A stretch of 64,000 bases of DNA from Boesenbergia rotunda. Its lineage: Eukaryota > Streptophyta > Magnoliopsida > Zingiberales > Zingiberaceae. The stretch is from NCBI GenBank assembly GCA_024364735.1, contig JAGFNQ010000200.1, positions 81,708 to 145,707 of the forward strand. Direction: 5' to 3'. Position 1 is the first letter of the stretch. Each line of letters begins with the position of its first letter. The translations under genes and the position numbers were made by a program. Below, piece by piece: positions 24,748 to 35,039 of this stretch. Under the pieces are notes generated by a model. That model saw only the letters and a program-made list of their open reading frames with translations, did not search any database and had not been told where the DNA came from.

Positions 24748-25700
24748 CTAGTCTTTGAGACCCCTTGGGTTTTTCTGTGACTCTGTTTTGACTTCCTCTC
24801 TATAGCACTGTCGAGACACCAGTTGGCCTCCTTTGACTTCGACCACTCGATCACCTACGGGGAATTTTATCTTCTGGTGGTAGACAGAGACCACCGCCTG
24901 GAAAACGCTGAGCGCTGGGCGACCCAGGATAGCGTCGTAAGAAGAGGGAGCGTCCACGATCAAGAAGGGAGTCCTCCTGGTCCTTTCAAGTCTATCACTG
25001 CCCAAGGAGAGTGATAGGGTTATTTGCCCCACCGGCTGTACTCGATACCCCGTGAAACCGAACAATGGGGTTGAGACCGGGAGCAGTTCATCTTCATCGA
25101 TCTGCATCTGGTCCAAAGCCTCCTTGTACAAGATGTTCACGGAACTCCCCGTGTCCACAAAGATGCACTTAACCTCGTAGTTAGCAAAACGAGCTATAAT
25201 CACTAAGGCGTCTTCATAGGGAGCTTCCACTTCTTCCAGGTCGACCGGTCCAAAGGATATTGTAGGGTCGGGCTCCTGACTTCTGCTGGTCCCAATAGAG
25301 TAATTTTCTAGTCGCCGGGTATGAGACTTCCTTGCCCGGTTGGAGTCCCCTCCAGTAGGTCCTTCGGAGATGACTCCCACATGCCTGGAGGGCGGGCTGT
25401 GCATAGGGGCCTTGCTCTTTTGAGGATCTCTTTCTAAGGAGAGGGATCTTCGGAACGTGGGTCCTCGACTCCTTCCTCGCGATTGTGATCGAGACCGATG
25501 GCGGGCCTCGTTTTCTCCCACCTGTTGCCGCCGAGGGGAGAAACATTGCCGTGGGGACCTTCGACGATAACCTGATTTATTCCACTTTCTCCGAGTTTTA
25601 GTGTCTGCCTCCTCACCAAGTTTCTTTTTCAACGCGTGACACTCCTCGGTTGAGTGTGTGGTACTATCGTGAAACCCGCAGTACTTCTATCCAGGCTCTG
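24748..25700 (-). pseudogene. Tat gag C-terminus and aspartic protease
   Basis: Starting at about 25700 on the minus strand, YCGFHDSTTHSTEECHALKK is the zinc-binding-like gag end motif seen in Tat-group proteins. An Arg/Ser-rich linker follows, then a retropepsin-like domain with CIFVDTGSSVNILY at about residues 157-170 of the 294-codon frame (24748-25632). The DTG triad is the catalytic aspartate site. The sequence continues through ILGRPALSVFQAVVSVYHQKIKFPV, a conserved region after the protease core. The frame ends before any reverse transcriptase. Confidence 0.85.
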
Positions 25701-26918
25701 GCTGCTCGGTGTCCACGGTCTCCACCAGCCTGCGTCTCTCGGCCCACTGATCCTTCCCGAGATGAACGTCCTTTCCCCGGGTTTGAGCCAGAGGCTCCCT
25801 TCTTTCAGACCGAGGAGCGCCCGGGGGAAGTACTGCGGATGGTTCCTTGCGACGGGCATACTGTACCTCCTCCACATTAACGTGTTTGACAGAATGTCCC
25901 AGCAGGTCGTCAAAACTGGCGGGAGGCTTCTTCACCAAGGATCGGAAGAAATCCCCTTCCACGAGCCCTTGAGTGCAGGCACTGACTAGGATTTCCGACG
26001 TGGCACTGGGCACATCTTGCGTTACCCTGTTTGAACAGCTGGATGTACTCTTTGAGCGGCTCCTTAGGCTTCTGCTTAAGGGCGAACAGGTTAAGCGTCG
26101 TCTTCTGGTAGCGACGACTACTAGCGAAATGGTGGAGGAAGGCGGTTCTGAACTCCACGAAGGAGTTGATAGAACCTTGTGGCAGCCTCTGGAACCACCG
26201 CTGAGCTGCTCCAGAGAGGGTGTTTAGGAACACCCGGCACTTCACATCGTCAGTATACTGGTGCAGGAGTGCAGCGTTCTCGAACTTGCAGACATGGTCC
26301 TCTGGTTCCGTCTTCCCATCATAATCGGGGATCCCCGACCCACAGAACTGCTTTGGCATGGGGTCTTCAATAATCTCAGATGAGAAAGGAGTAGAGGGAA
26401 CTTTATGGGAGGCCTTAGGTTCCTCCCTCTTCCCTTGTCCCTCTTCATGCTTCCGTGCGCTGGAGGCCACCAAGTGAGTCTTCTCAATATTTCTAGGAGA
26501 CTCTCTTTGGAGGCCGGGAGCTACTCCATCCCATCGTCCCACCGGGGTGACGGATCTCCGCGAGTGCGAGACGAAGACTGGGAATCTCCTCCCGCGCAGG
26601 GGCCCCTTGTTGTGAGGCAGCCTGTTCAATTTGGTGTTGCTCAAGTGCTTCTTTGATGGCGTTGGCCACCAAGTGATCGAGTTCCTCCCTTGTAAGGACA
26701 ATGAGTTGTCCCTCTGGTCCTGCCATCGGTGCTCCTTCAGGTGCTTTGCTGGTTTCCCACAGACGGTGCCAAATTTGTTCTGGAAGGAGTCGACGACGAT
26801 GGCTAGGCACCAGGGTTCTACCCCACGTGGAGGATGACAGGAGGGAAGGAACTCTGTGCCCTACGAGATCAACACGAGTGTTAGGGGAACACGCCGGAGG
26901 TTGTCCGGCGGAGCCCAC
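25700..26918 (-). pseudogene. Tat gag (retrotransposon gag domain), frameshifted
   Basis: The frame at 26701-25910 (263 codons) carries a canonical gag domain: DVKCRVFLNTLSGAAQRWF, SFVEFRTAFLHHFASSR and LFALKQKPKEPLKEYIQLF. The N-terminal part lies in another frame at 26918-26493, with LIVLTREELDHLVANAIKEA. The end of the domain shifts to a third frame at 26013-25687 (ACTQGLVEGDFFRSLVKKPP). Three frames in 1.2 kb mean it is not functional. It is the capsid-type structural protein of the element. Confidence 0.85.
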
Positions 26919-26949
26919 TCCGACGCTCCAGTCAGTACCTCGATAGAGA

Positions 26950-27502
26950 AAGGTGTAAGGTAAGAAAGAAAGTATAAGTCGTAGAGAATGCTTAACCCCT
27001 CTTACCAGAGGAATTGGGATACCTTTTATAATGGCCTCCTCTGTCTTGCCACGTCCCCTCCTCTTTCGGCGGTTACTGGATAGCCTTTGAAATGGTCTAA
27101 GCCGTCATTTACATTTCAACCCGTTGCGATATTTAAGGGTCGTGGTGATTCCGTGCCAGTAAGGATGCTTATCCATAGATCCGCGAAGGAGGGGAAGAGC
27201 CGTTATTTGCTGTCGAAGGTAAGTAGGGCTCCGCTTCCCCGAGTTGGTCTCGGGGTCTTCTGGCCCGGGTAGTCACGGGCGTTATAGCTCCCGAGGTGGT
27301 ATCGGGATCCCGTCTCTCGGGATAATTCCAAGAAAAATCTTCTGATTGACTTCCTTGGACCACCTCCTGAGAGGGGCCCTAGAGGGTCCTCCTTTCGAAA
27401 ATGTCTCGAGGACTCTAAAACAGAAGTCGTTAAAACTCATTATATTCTGTCATCAAACTTTTTCATCCCACATTACATGTCACGGGCTATTCCATCTTAT
27501 CA
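26950..27502 (-). repeat. 5' LTR of Tat element
   Basis: The U3 part at 27277-27502 is duplicated at 18764-18989. Further in, the minus strand carries TATAAAAGG (27022-27030), a good TATA box, so the transcript would start near 26990 and run leftwards into gag. The inner boundary near 26950 is an estimate; a primer site was not recognised. Confidence 0.6.
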
Positions 27503-28174
27503 GGGATATTGTAGTTATTCGGATTCAAGTTTAGATTTTAAAATTTTGACAGTGTTTTGATTCGAATTCGACTTGACAGTTTTTTTTTATAAAATTCGTA
27601 TTTCAATCTGACCATCCGAATTGACATCCGTACGGAGACTCCATACTTAATATAATATCTACGAGCACATGCTAATGAAAAAGCCTAATAGAGTTGAATA
27701 CCTCGTCGGAGGAAGCATCCGCGTAACTGTATTTAATTTTAAAAAAAACCCACTAGTGCAACTAATTTACTCTGCACAATAATTAAATAAATCTGTACTA
27801 TTTTAAGTAAATTTAAATTCCATATGGTTCTAATGATTAAGTATATCCAAATTACATCCAGAAATACTCCATTATTGGAATTCTCAGGCCCCTTATATTT
27901 ATTATTGATTTTTATTTTTTTTACGTATCTATTTATAAACAATAGTTTGCCTAAAGAGAGCTGGCTGCCCACACCTAAGAAAGGCGTGACTTGTCATCAT
28001 ACAGTAACAATAAAGAACTGCGAGTGTGTTCATGAATTGTCTGTGAACAAGTTGGTGAAGACCAAGCATTCGAAGCTTGTGAAAGCAGGCTTCCTGTGCA
28101 TTGCCATCCACGTTGGACCTTTTATAATTCAGAAACATTCTCATGCACATTTCATAGAATTATCAAACTGAAAA

Positions 28175-28224
<50 letters not shown>

Positions 28225-28283
28225 TTATCAAACGAAAAGAATGCGTAAAATGAAAAAGAGACGAAGCAGTCGCAGTTTGCGTC
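27503..28283. other. Upstream region of the MYB gene
   Basis: This is AT-rich sequence between the Tat LTR and the MYB promoter. A 115-codon plus frame at 27824-28171 has no recognisable domain and a composition like non-coding AT-rich sequence. The trinucleotide array at 28172-28228 is the main structure. Confidence 0.5.
28172..28228. repeat. Palindromic trinucleotide microsatellite (AAT)n(ATT)n
   Basis: Nine or so TAA/AAT units (to 28200) are followed directly by nine or so TTA/ATT units (28201-28228). The array is a near-perfect inverted repeat that could form a hairpin or cruciform about 55 bp upstream of the MYB TATA box. Confidence 0.95.
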
Positions 28284-28290
28284 TATATAA
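28284..28290 (+). promoter_or_regulatory. TATA box of the MYB gene
   Basis: TATATAA, inside TCTATATAAACA, lies 113 bp upstream of the MYB start codon. A CT-rich leader follows (28320-28375). It is the only good TATA box near the gene on this strand. Confidence 0.7.
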
Positions 28291-28402
28291 ACATACAGTG
28301 AAAGCCATTTGTCATCCACCCCAATTTTATTTCTCTCTGCTTCCTCTGCTCTGCTCTGTTCCTCGGTTTCTGATCTTTAATTGGTTTTGATCTGATTCAC
28401 TG

Positions 28403-29268
28403 ATGGGGAGGGCGCCGTGCTGCGACAAGGCCAACGTGAAGAGAGGGCCGTGGACGCCGGAGGAGGACCAACTACTCCGGAGTTACATAGAGGACCATGG
28501 CACCGGTGGAAATTGGATTTCTTTTCCCCGGAAAGCAGGTTTGTTACTTGATTTCGTCTTCAATACTTGCTTTTGTTTGCAAGTACCTCAAACCCCGATC
28601 TTTGTAGTGGAAATTGGTGATCTTCAATGTCCCTTTTGTTGGCTAATTGTTTCAGGTCTCAATCGTTGCGGGAAGAGCTGCCGTTTGAGATGGCTTAACT
28701 ACCTCAGGCCGGACATCAAGCGCGGCGGCTTCACGGAGGAAGAAGACGACCTCATTTGCAGCCTTTACATTCAACTCGGCAGCAGGTAATTTATGATCTG
28801 TTTGATGGTTCTTTGCTACTTAAATGAGATATCTAATCCTTTTGAAATCATAAAATTAGGTGGTCGATCATCGCTTCTCACCTCCGTGGAAGAACAGACA
28901 ACGATGTGAAGAATTACTGGAACACCAAGCTGAAGAAGAAGCTGATGGCAACATACACGATGAATCAAACGCCGCCTCCTCCTGCCGTCGACTTCGAAGT
29001 TAATTCCAGGTCAGGGAAGGATAGACATGATCACTTGCACTCGCAGAGAGATGTGAGGTCCAAAAACAACGAGGGAGAAGGCTCGGCCGCTTCGTCGACA
29101 GTAGTCACCGTCGACGAGAGCAGCAGCAGCAGCAGCAGTGCCATGGAGTACTTCAGTTGGCTGGCCGGCGAAGATGACTTGCTGCTGACGGAGTTCGACA
29201 TGGGATTGATTAGTGAGCTTCTGGCAACGCCACGGGAGGTGGCTCCGCTTCTTTCGCGTTCGATTTAA
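28403..29268 (+). CDS. R2R3-MYB transcription factor, subgroup 14-like (RAX/MYB36-related)
   Basis: A nuclear DNA-binding transcription factor in three exons: 28403-28538, 28656-28785 and 28860-29268 (224 codons plus stop). The start MGRAPCCDKANVKRGPWTPE and the phrases GTGGNW, RCGKSCRLRWLNYLRPDIKR, GGFTEEED, SLYIQLGSRWSIIASHLRGR and TDNDVKNYWNTKLKKKL form the two MYB repeats (about residues 10-115), with the spaced Trp residues of the fold. This form of the N-terminus and the R2-R3 pattern matches subgroup 14, whose Arabidopsis members (RAX1-3, MYB36, MYB68, MYB87) act in axillary meristem and root endodermis programmes. The exact role here is inferred. Introns fall in the usual R2 and R3 positions. 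The C-terminus is acidic with a serine run (about residues 150-170), a likely activation region. It is somewhat short for the subgroup. The first intron is 117 bp with no stop in frame. Confidence 0.93.
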
Positions 29269-29727
29269 TTAAGTCTCTTCTGAGGCGATGACACAGAAGA
29301 GAAAATTCCACTTTGGCTCTGTTAACTGTTTTATTTCTCTTTCATTTGTTGCTAATTAATTATATTTAACCAGTCAAACATTTGTAAAGTTGTACCAATT
29401 TTTTTTATCCTGCGAGATTAACACGAAAAAGTCATAACGGTGGCCAATGGTAGAGAAGTTAGACTTTGTCTTTTGCATAAAGTTTCACACTCTATAAAAA
29501 ATCTAAAAGCAACAAAATCAGTCGAGAAATTAGTTTTTTCTAGTAATTTCATATTTCACCTCTCAAGTGGCTACTCAAAGAGCAAAGAGAATAGTCCATC
29601 AAGATTAAAGTTAGACATACCAAGCAAACAAGCAATACATCGTAATAATAAAAATATGAATACTCCAACTCTTCACTTAAAGGTTTATCTGTTATCTAAT
29701 TTATTTTTTTTTAATTACACTATTGTT
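29269..29727. other. 3' flank of the MYB gene
   Basis: AT-rich sequence with no gene; it contains the likely MYB 3' UTR. A 97-codon plus frame at 29440-29733 is low-complexity and matches nothing known. Confidence 0.5.
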
Positions 29728-30250
29728 CTATAACATCCGAGTTAGTAGTCTCCGTGATTTATCTTTTTCATATTGACCTTGGGATGAATTGACGGAGGAA
29801 TTGGGAGCGAACGAATTCCACCTAGTTATACTATTGTGTCTTGTTTCAGATGTAGCTTGTGTGTGGTAGTACTGGTTGCTCATCAGCACCGCGAAGTAAG
29901 ATCCAGGCCTGTTGGAAGCAAGCTCCAGCATCAAGCTCTCTTTCAGTTCCACCACCACATCAGTCATACTTGGCCTCTCATCGCCGGTGCTCTCTGTGCA
30001 TCTCAATGCCAGAGCAGTTGTTTTCCACGTGGAATTTAGATCATACTCTCCTCGCAATTTTATGTCGACTTCATTAATTTTCTATGATTCCACTTGAAAG
30101 CCTTTGCTGTGTCCACTGAGTTCCATTCATGCGAATTTGATTGGCATTTACAATTGGAGGTCGGCCTGTGATCAACTCTAACAGAACCACTGCCAAATTG
30201 TACACCTGGGGCTTCTGTCACTAAGTTGGAGGCAATTGTGTTACCTAAAT
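29728..30250 (-). pseudogene. LRR receptor-like kinase C-terminal remnant
   Basis: The frame at 30057-29728 reads LRGEYDLNS-like (MRGEYDLNSTWKTTALALRC), then DERPSMTDVVVELKESLMLE. These are the last kinase subdomains of plant receptor kinases (the RPXM motif of subdomain XI is RPSM here). Upstream on the same strand, 30250-30060 has ELITGRPP-type residues in a shifted frame (LLELITGRPPIVNANQI), with frame breaks between. No catalytic loop, ATP site, membrane segment or LRRs are present, so this is a 3' fragment. A tail with SRRLLTRML ends it. Confidence 0.75.
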
Positions 30251-30863
30251 AGAGCAAAAACATTGAGCCATTAAGGTATATGTGTTTTAACAAGGTTGTG
30301 TGCATAAATGCATGTGCTCAAATAAAATTCCTAAACTCCTTCATTCTACTCTCAGGGTAAAAATTGAATAATAAAATGGATGATTCAGTACCTGTAAGAT
30401 GATCTTGTCGTGTGCCTTGTGGCATAGACAAGCGCCAAATGAGCTTCCTCCATACATACCCTAGCTGTTAGATTATTTATTAATAATCTATTATGATATC
30501 CATGTGAATTATAGATTTGACTTTAATATAAAATATTTAATGTAAAGGTTGTTTGGTCGAAAGATATTTAAAGTGAGAGTTTATTTATATAAAATCTCTC
30601 TTCTCTCTTTTATAAAAATTATTATTAAAAGTTATCCAATATTAAAATGAGTTATCAAAAGTAAATTACTCCATGGTGATTAAGAGTTATATAAAAAAAA
30701 TCTCCCAAGAGAAATTTACTTTTGAAATCATAAGCTAACCTCCATAGATAATATGAATAAATGTTATATTTTTCATCATCATTTAGATATATCAAAAAGT
30801 CAAAGAGAGAGAAGAACATTTAGATATATAGAAATGTAAAAAATAAAGAGAAGAGAAAGATAA
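30251..30863. other. AT-rich spacer with possible further kinase debris
   Basis: No clear coding sequence. Reverse-strand residues near 30380-30470 do not fit a kinase well enough to call. The remainder is AT-rich. Confidence 0.4.
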
Positions 30864-30873
30864 TAAAAAATTC

Positions 30874-33161
30874 GGCTGTGATAAAAAGAGTGTACGTACT
30901 CAAGAATTGATATTTACTAAAAGACATATCATAATTTTATTTTTATCAAAAGACGTATCAATTTTAGTGAACTTCCTCTTATACCCCTCCCGTCAAGTAC
31001 TGTCTTTCACTTTCTCTTTCTCAGTAACGAATTCCGAGACAACTGAACATGCTTTTTCAGACTTTTCATTTTAAAATAATATATTATGGAATCGGCTAAA
31101 AAACATAAGGTAAAGAAAGAAAAAATATTTCAGTTAAAAAAACATCTCTTCCAACGTGATTTTAAAAATATAAAGATATGATTTTTTATATTTGATTAAT
31201 ATAAATTAATATAATAAAAAATATTTAATAAATATATTAATATAAAAAAAACCTATCAAAACACGTAATTTTATATTCAAACGTTGGGCCTGAAGTCACG
31301 CTAGGAGGGCCTGAAGTTATTTGATGTGTTCAGGCCCTCCTTGGGCTTGAAGTCAAATGACTTCAGGCCCTGCGTGCACTCAAAATTTTTTTATTTTAAA
31401 AATATTTTTTATAATATTTAATCATGATTTATTAAATTAAATAAAAATATCAATAGTTCTAGGAGATGATATTTTTGGTGTCCAAACTTCTAATGATTAT
31501 AAATTATGTTGCAATAGGAGATTTTTAGGTCTATCAGTGGGTTACCAAAACCCACTGATGGACCTAAGATATTTGGATTTCTCAAAACCTAATATCAATA
31601 GTTAGATTTGAGCTAGGAGATGGTATTTTTGGTGACCAAACTTCTAATGATTATAAATTATGTTACAATAGGAGATTGATATTGGATTTTAATTCCGAGA
31701 TATCTGAACCTACTTTTTCAGACTTTTCATTTTAAAATAATATATTATGGGAATCGACTAAAAAATATAAGGTAAAGAAAGAAAAAATATTTCAGTTAAA
31801 AGAAACATCTCTTCCAACGTGATTTCAAACATGTAAAGAGATAATTTTTTATATTTGATTAATATAAATTAATATATTAAATAATATTTAATAAATATAT
31901 TAATATATAAAAAAACTTATCAAAACACGTGATTTTAGATTCAAACGTAGGACCTGAAATCACCCTAGGAGGGCTTGAAGTCATTTGACTTCAGGCCCTG
32001 CGTTCACTTAAAATTTTTTTCATTTTAAAAATATTTTTTATAATATTTAATCATGATTTATTAAATCCAAAATTTTCATTGGTACTAAGTTTGTAGTTGT
32101 ATAGATGTCCAAAAATTTCAGTGAGTAAAATATATGAAAATGACCAAAAAATTCTAAATAGAGATATCAAGTATGGAGAAATTCAAGCCTAGGTCTATCA
32201 GTGAGTTTTCACCGAAACCCACTAATTCATCCTAGAAAACTCCTATTGCAACATAATTTATAATCATTAGAAGTTTGGACACCAAAAATATTATCTCCTA
32301 GATCAAATCTAACTATTGATATTGGGTTTTGAGAAATCCAAATATCCTAGGTCCATCAGTGGGTTTTGGTGAAAACTCACTGATAGACCTAAAAATCTCC
32401 TATTGCAACATAATTTATAATCATTAGAAGTTTGGACACCAAAAATACCATCTCCTAGCTCAACTCTAACTATTGATATTGGGTTTTGAGAAATCCAAAT
32501 ATCCTAGGTCCATCAGTGGGTTTTGGTGAAAACCCACTGATAGACTAAAAAACTTCTATTGCAACATAATTTATAATTATTAGATGTTTGGACACCAAAA
32601 ATACCATCTCCTAGAATTATTGATATTTTTATTTAATTTAATAAATCATGATTAAATATTATAAAAAATATTTTTAAAATAAAAAAATGTTGAGTGCACG
32701 CAGGGCCTGAAGTCAGATGACTTCAGGCCCTCCTAGCGTGATTTCAGGTCCTGCGTTTGAATATGAAATTATATGTTTTGATAGGTTTTTTTATATATTA
32801 ATATATTCATTAAATATTATTTAATATATTAATTTATATTAATCAAATATAAAAAATCATAATTTTATATTTTTGAAATCACGTTGGAAGAGATGTTTTT
32901 TTAACTGAAATATTTTTTCTTTTTTTACCTTACGTTTTTTAGCCGATTTCATAATATATTATTTTAAAATGAAAAGTCTGAAAAAACATGTTCAGTTGTC
33001 TCAGAATTCGTTACTGAGAAAGAGAAAGAGAAAGACAGTACTTGATGGGAGGGGTATAAGAGAAAATTCACTAAAATGAGTATACCCTTTGGTAAAAATG
33101 AAACTATGGTACGTCTTTTGGTAAATATAAATTCTTGGATACGTTCTTTGGTAAAAACCCG
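30874..33161. mobile_element. Mutator-like foldback element, ~700-bp inverted arms
   Basis: The left arm (30874 to about 31620) and the right arm (about 32455 to 33161) are inverted copies, sharing in mirror order the TACCAAA/TTTGGTA ends, CACTGTCTTTC-type, AACGTGATTT, GACTTCAGGCCC and CAGTGGGTTTT hairpin motifs. The element is flanked by TAAAAAATTC at 30864-30873 and 33162-33171. A 9- to 10-bp duplication and long inverted arms are the hallmark of Mutator-like elements. No transposase is encoded in the 2288 bp, so it is non-autonomous. The middle (about 31620-32455) contains a further inverted copy of the arm parts. Confidence 0.85.
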
Positions 33162-33171
33162 TAAAAAATTC

Positions 33172-33741
33172 TGTATATCAAGAATCTTATATACATTATG
33201 AATCTGGGTATATCTTCTTTATCCATTTTTTAATCCTGATAAACTTTGTGAAAAATCATTATATCCAAGTTTCTTTTCTTTTTTGCAAGTTATAGTATCT
33301 AATATCAGAGATATGTTAAGGATAATAGGATTTTTCATGAATTAATTTCCTTAATAAATTATTGTTGTTTAGTAGTTCCATATAAAGTCACAGTTATAGT
33401 TATGAATTGTTGTTGTTTAGAAATTCCATTTATGGTTTCTAACATTTGCTTTATTAACATATATTTTTAATTAATTCATGTAATTTCAGGAAATTATGAA
33501 TTAAATCTCATTACTTTAATTTAAATTGATTAGTGTTCTAATACCAAATTTTTTTTTGAAATACATGACTTCAATTTAGAATTATATATTATGGATTTGG
33601 AGTTTTGTTAATCACTAAAGTGATCAACTCTATAAAATTTATTATTCCAATATTTCATAGTTGTATTTGAAACAATATGAATGTAATATTTTGGGTTAAG
33701 TAAACCCACAAAGTTGTAGCATTGCTTATAATGAATAATAT
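33172..33741. other. AT-rich spacer
   Basis: No gene, RNA or clear repeat seen. Confidence 0.5.
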
Positions 33742-33744
33742 TAA

Positions 33745-34156
33745 CACCCTATTTGGAAACCCATGGAATTCAATTCCATCCAGAAATTGAATTAAATTCC
33801 ATGATTTGGAAGTAACTTAAGTGAAAGAATTGAATTTTCATGGGAATTGAAATCCAACAAAACTAAAGAATTCAATTACATCCCAAATAAGTGTGATTTG
33901 GTGTGGGAATTGAATTCCAACAAATGGAAATATTAAAATAACTTCACATAAATATAATATTTGATTCCTAACCTATCAATGAAAGGTAAAATAGTAAAAG
34001 CAATCAAATTCATTTAGTTTTAGACTCATTCCAAACAAATAAATTTTGTTTACCGACTCATTCCAAACATAAGAATTGAATTTAATTTCTGTTGAAATTC
34101 AATTCTTGCTGTAATTTAATTCAATTTCATTGCTTAAAAATTTTCCAAACGAGGTG
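33745..34156. mobile_element. Tourist-like (PIF/Harbinger) MITE
   Basis: The ends are inverted (CACCCTATTTGGAAAC and, on the other strand, CACCTCGTTTGGAAAA) and are flanked by TAA at 33742-33744 and 34157-34159, the 3-bp target duplication of PIF/Harbinger elements. The 412-bp inside is AT-rich and rich in GAATTGAATTCC-type palindromes, with no coding. Confidence 0.8.
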
Positions 34157-34292
34157 TAAAGGAAATATTAACATACCTATTAAAGGCTTATATATCCCAA
34201 GATAACATGCATGTTATTTTAACTTTGGATGTATGAATGCTAGCCCATTAAAATATGTTCATTTAGTATAATTGTCCTAGTTATGCATTTGA

Positions 34293-34540
34293 AAAAAGAT
34301 TAATAAGGTTGGGTAACGTCGAACTTCGGGTAACCGGTTCAATCCCACGAAAGTTTTTCACCGGCCGTCAGGGTAAATCGGGAAGCGCTCGCGGTGGGGC
34401 AATCAAGAAGCCCAACGTCCCAAGATTTGTGCTCTATTTGGAGGAAAATTCCTACAAAATATGTCGTAGCTGGGGATCAAATCGCAGATGCTTGGGATGA
34501 CAACTAGTCGCCCTTCCGCTGCACCATAGACCCAGGGGTA
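34293..34540 (-). mobile_element. tRNA-derived SINE, copy 1 of a tandem pair
   Basis: On the minus strand the element starts with a tRNA-like head carrying box A (CTATGGTGCAGCGG) and a box B-like sequence (GATTTGATCCC, near 34465-34475). A tRNA-unrelated body follows, ending in an A-rich or AT-rich tail at 34293-34300. It is flanked by TAGTTATGCATTTGA at 34278-34292 and 34541-34555. The same family is seen at 34556-34800 and 62830-63085. Confidence 0.88.
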
Positions 34541-34555
34541 TAGTTATGCATTTGA

Positions 34556-34800
34556 TAAAATGTTGGACCAGGTAGCAGACAAACCTGGGGTGACCGACCC
34601 GACCCCTCGGAAGTTTCCCACCGATCATCAGGGTAAATCGGGAAGCGCTCACGGTGGGCGGTCTAGAAGCCCAACGTCCTAGGGTTCGTGCCCCATTTGG
34701 AGGAAAAATTCCTACAAAATATATTGTAGCTAGGGATCGAACCGCGGATGCCTGGGATAGTGACTAATCGCCTTACCGCTGCACCATAGCCCTGGGGCTA
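34556..34800 (-). mobile_element. tRNA-derived SINE, copy 2 of a tandem pair
   Basis: It has the same structure as copy 1. Box A is CTATGGTGCAGCGG on the minus strand and box B is a perfect GGTTCGATCCC (about 34735-34745). It is flanked by TAGTTATGCATTTGA at 34541-34555 and 34801-34815, so the middle target copy is shared with copy 1. Confidence 0.88.
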
Positions 34801-34815
34801 TAGTTATGCATTTGA

Positions 34816-35039
34816 GTACCACCCAAAGGTGAACTTAAATACATTATTAAAGTTAATTTTGATCCATTAAATATACTCAAATATTAATGTATGAGTTTGT
34901 GTAAATGTTTGCAGCTTTCAATAATGTGTTTACCTTGGGAAATTGAATGATTAAGTTCAATTAGCTGAATTATATTGACTGATCTGAACAAATATAATTT
35001 CAAATGGGTATTATGAGCCTTGATATGACATTGGTAATG
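34816..35039. other. Spacer, possible 5' part of copia element
   Basis: No gene seen; it directly precedes the copia gag frame and may be its leader. Confidence 0.35.

Larger units (their letters stand above)
18764..27502 (-). mobile_element. Tat-type Ty3/gypsy retrotransposon lacking RT and integrase
   Basis: In element order (minus strand): 5' LTR at about 26950-27502, gag at 26918-25700, protease at 25632-24748, then a tandem-repeat block and non-coding sequence instead of RT, RNase H and integrase, an antisense accessory ORF on the plus strand at about 19.2-22.0 kb, and a truncated 3' LTR at 18764-18989. An antisense ORF between pol and the 3' LTR is characteristic of the Tat/Retand/Grande group. 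The 3' LTR keeps only the first ~226 bp of U3, ending against copia sequence at 18763. The element is therefore truncated as well as pol-less. Confidence 0.8.

Noticed and set aside
27824..28171. 115-codon frame upstream of the MYB gene
   Set aside because: It is AT-rich and without domain, signal or neighbours; likely chance.
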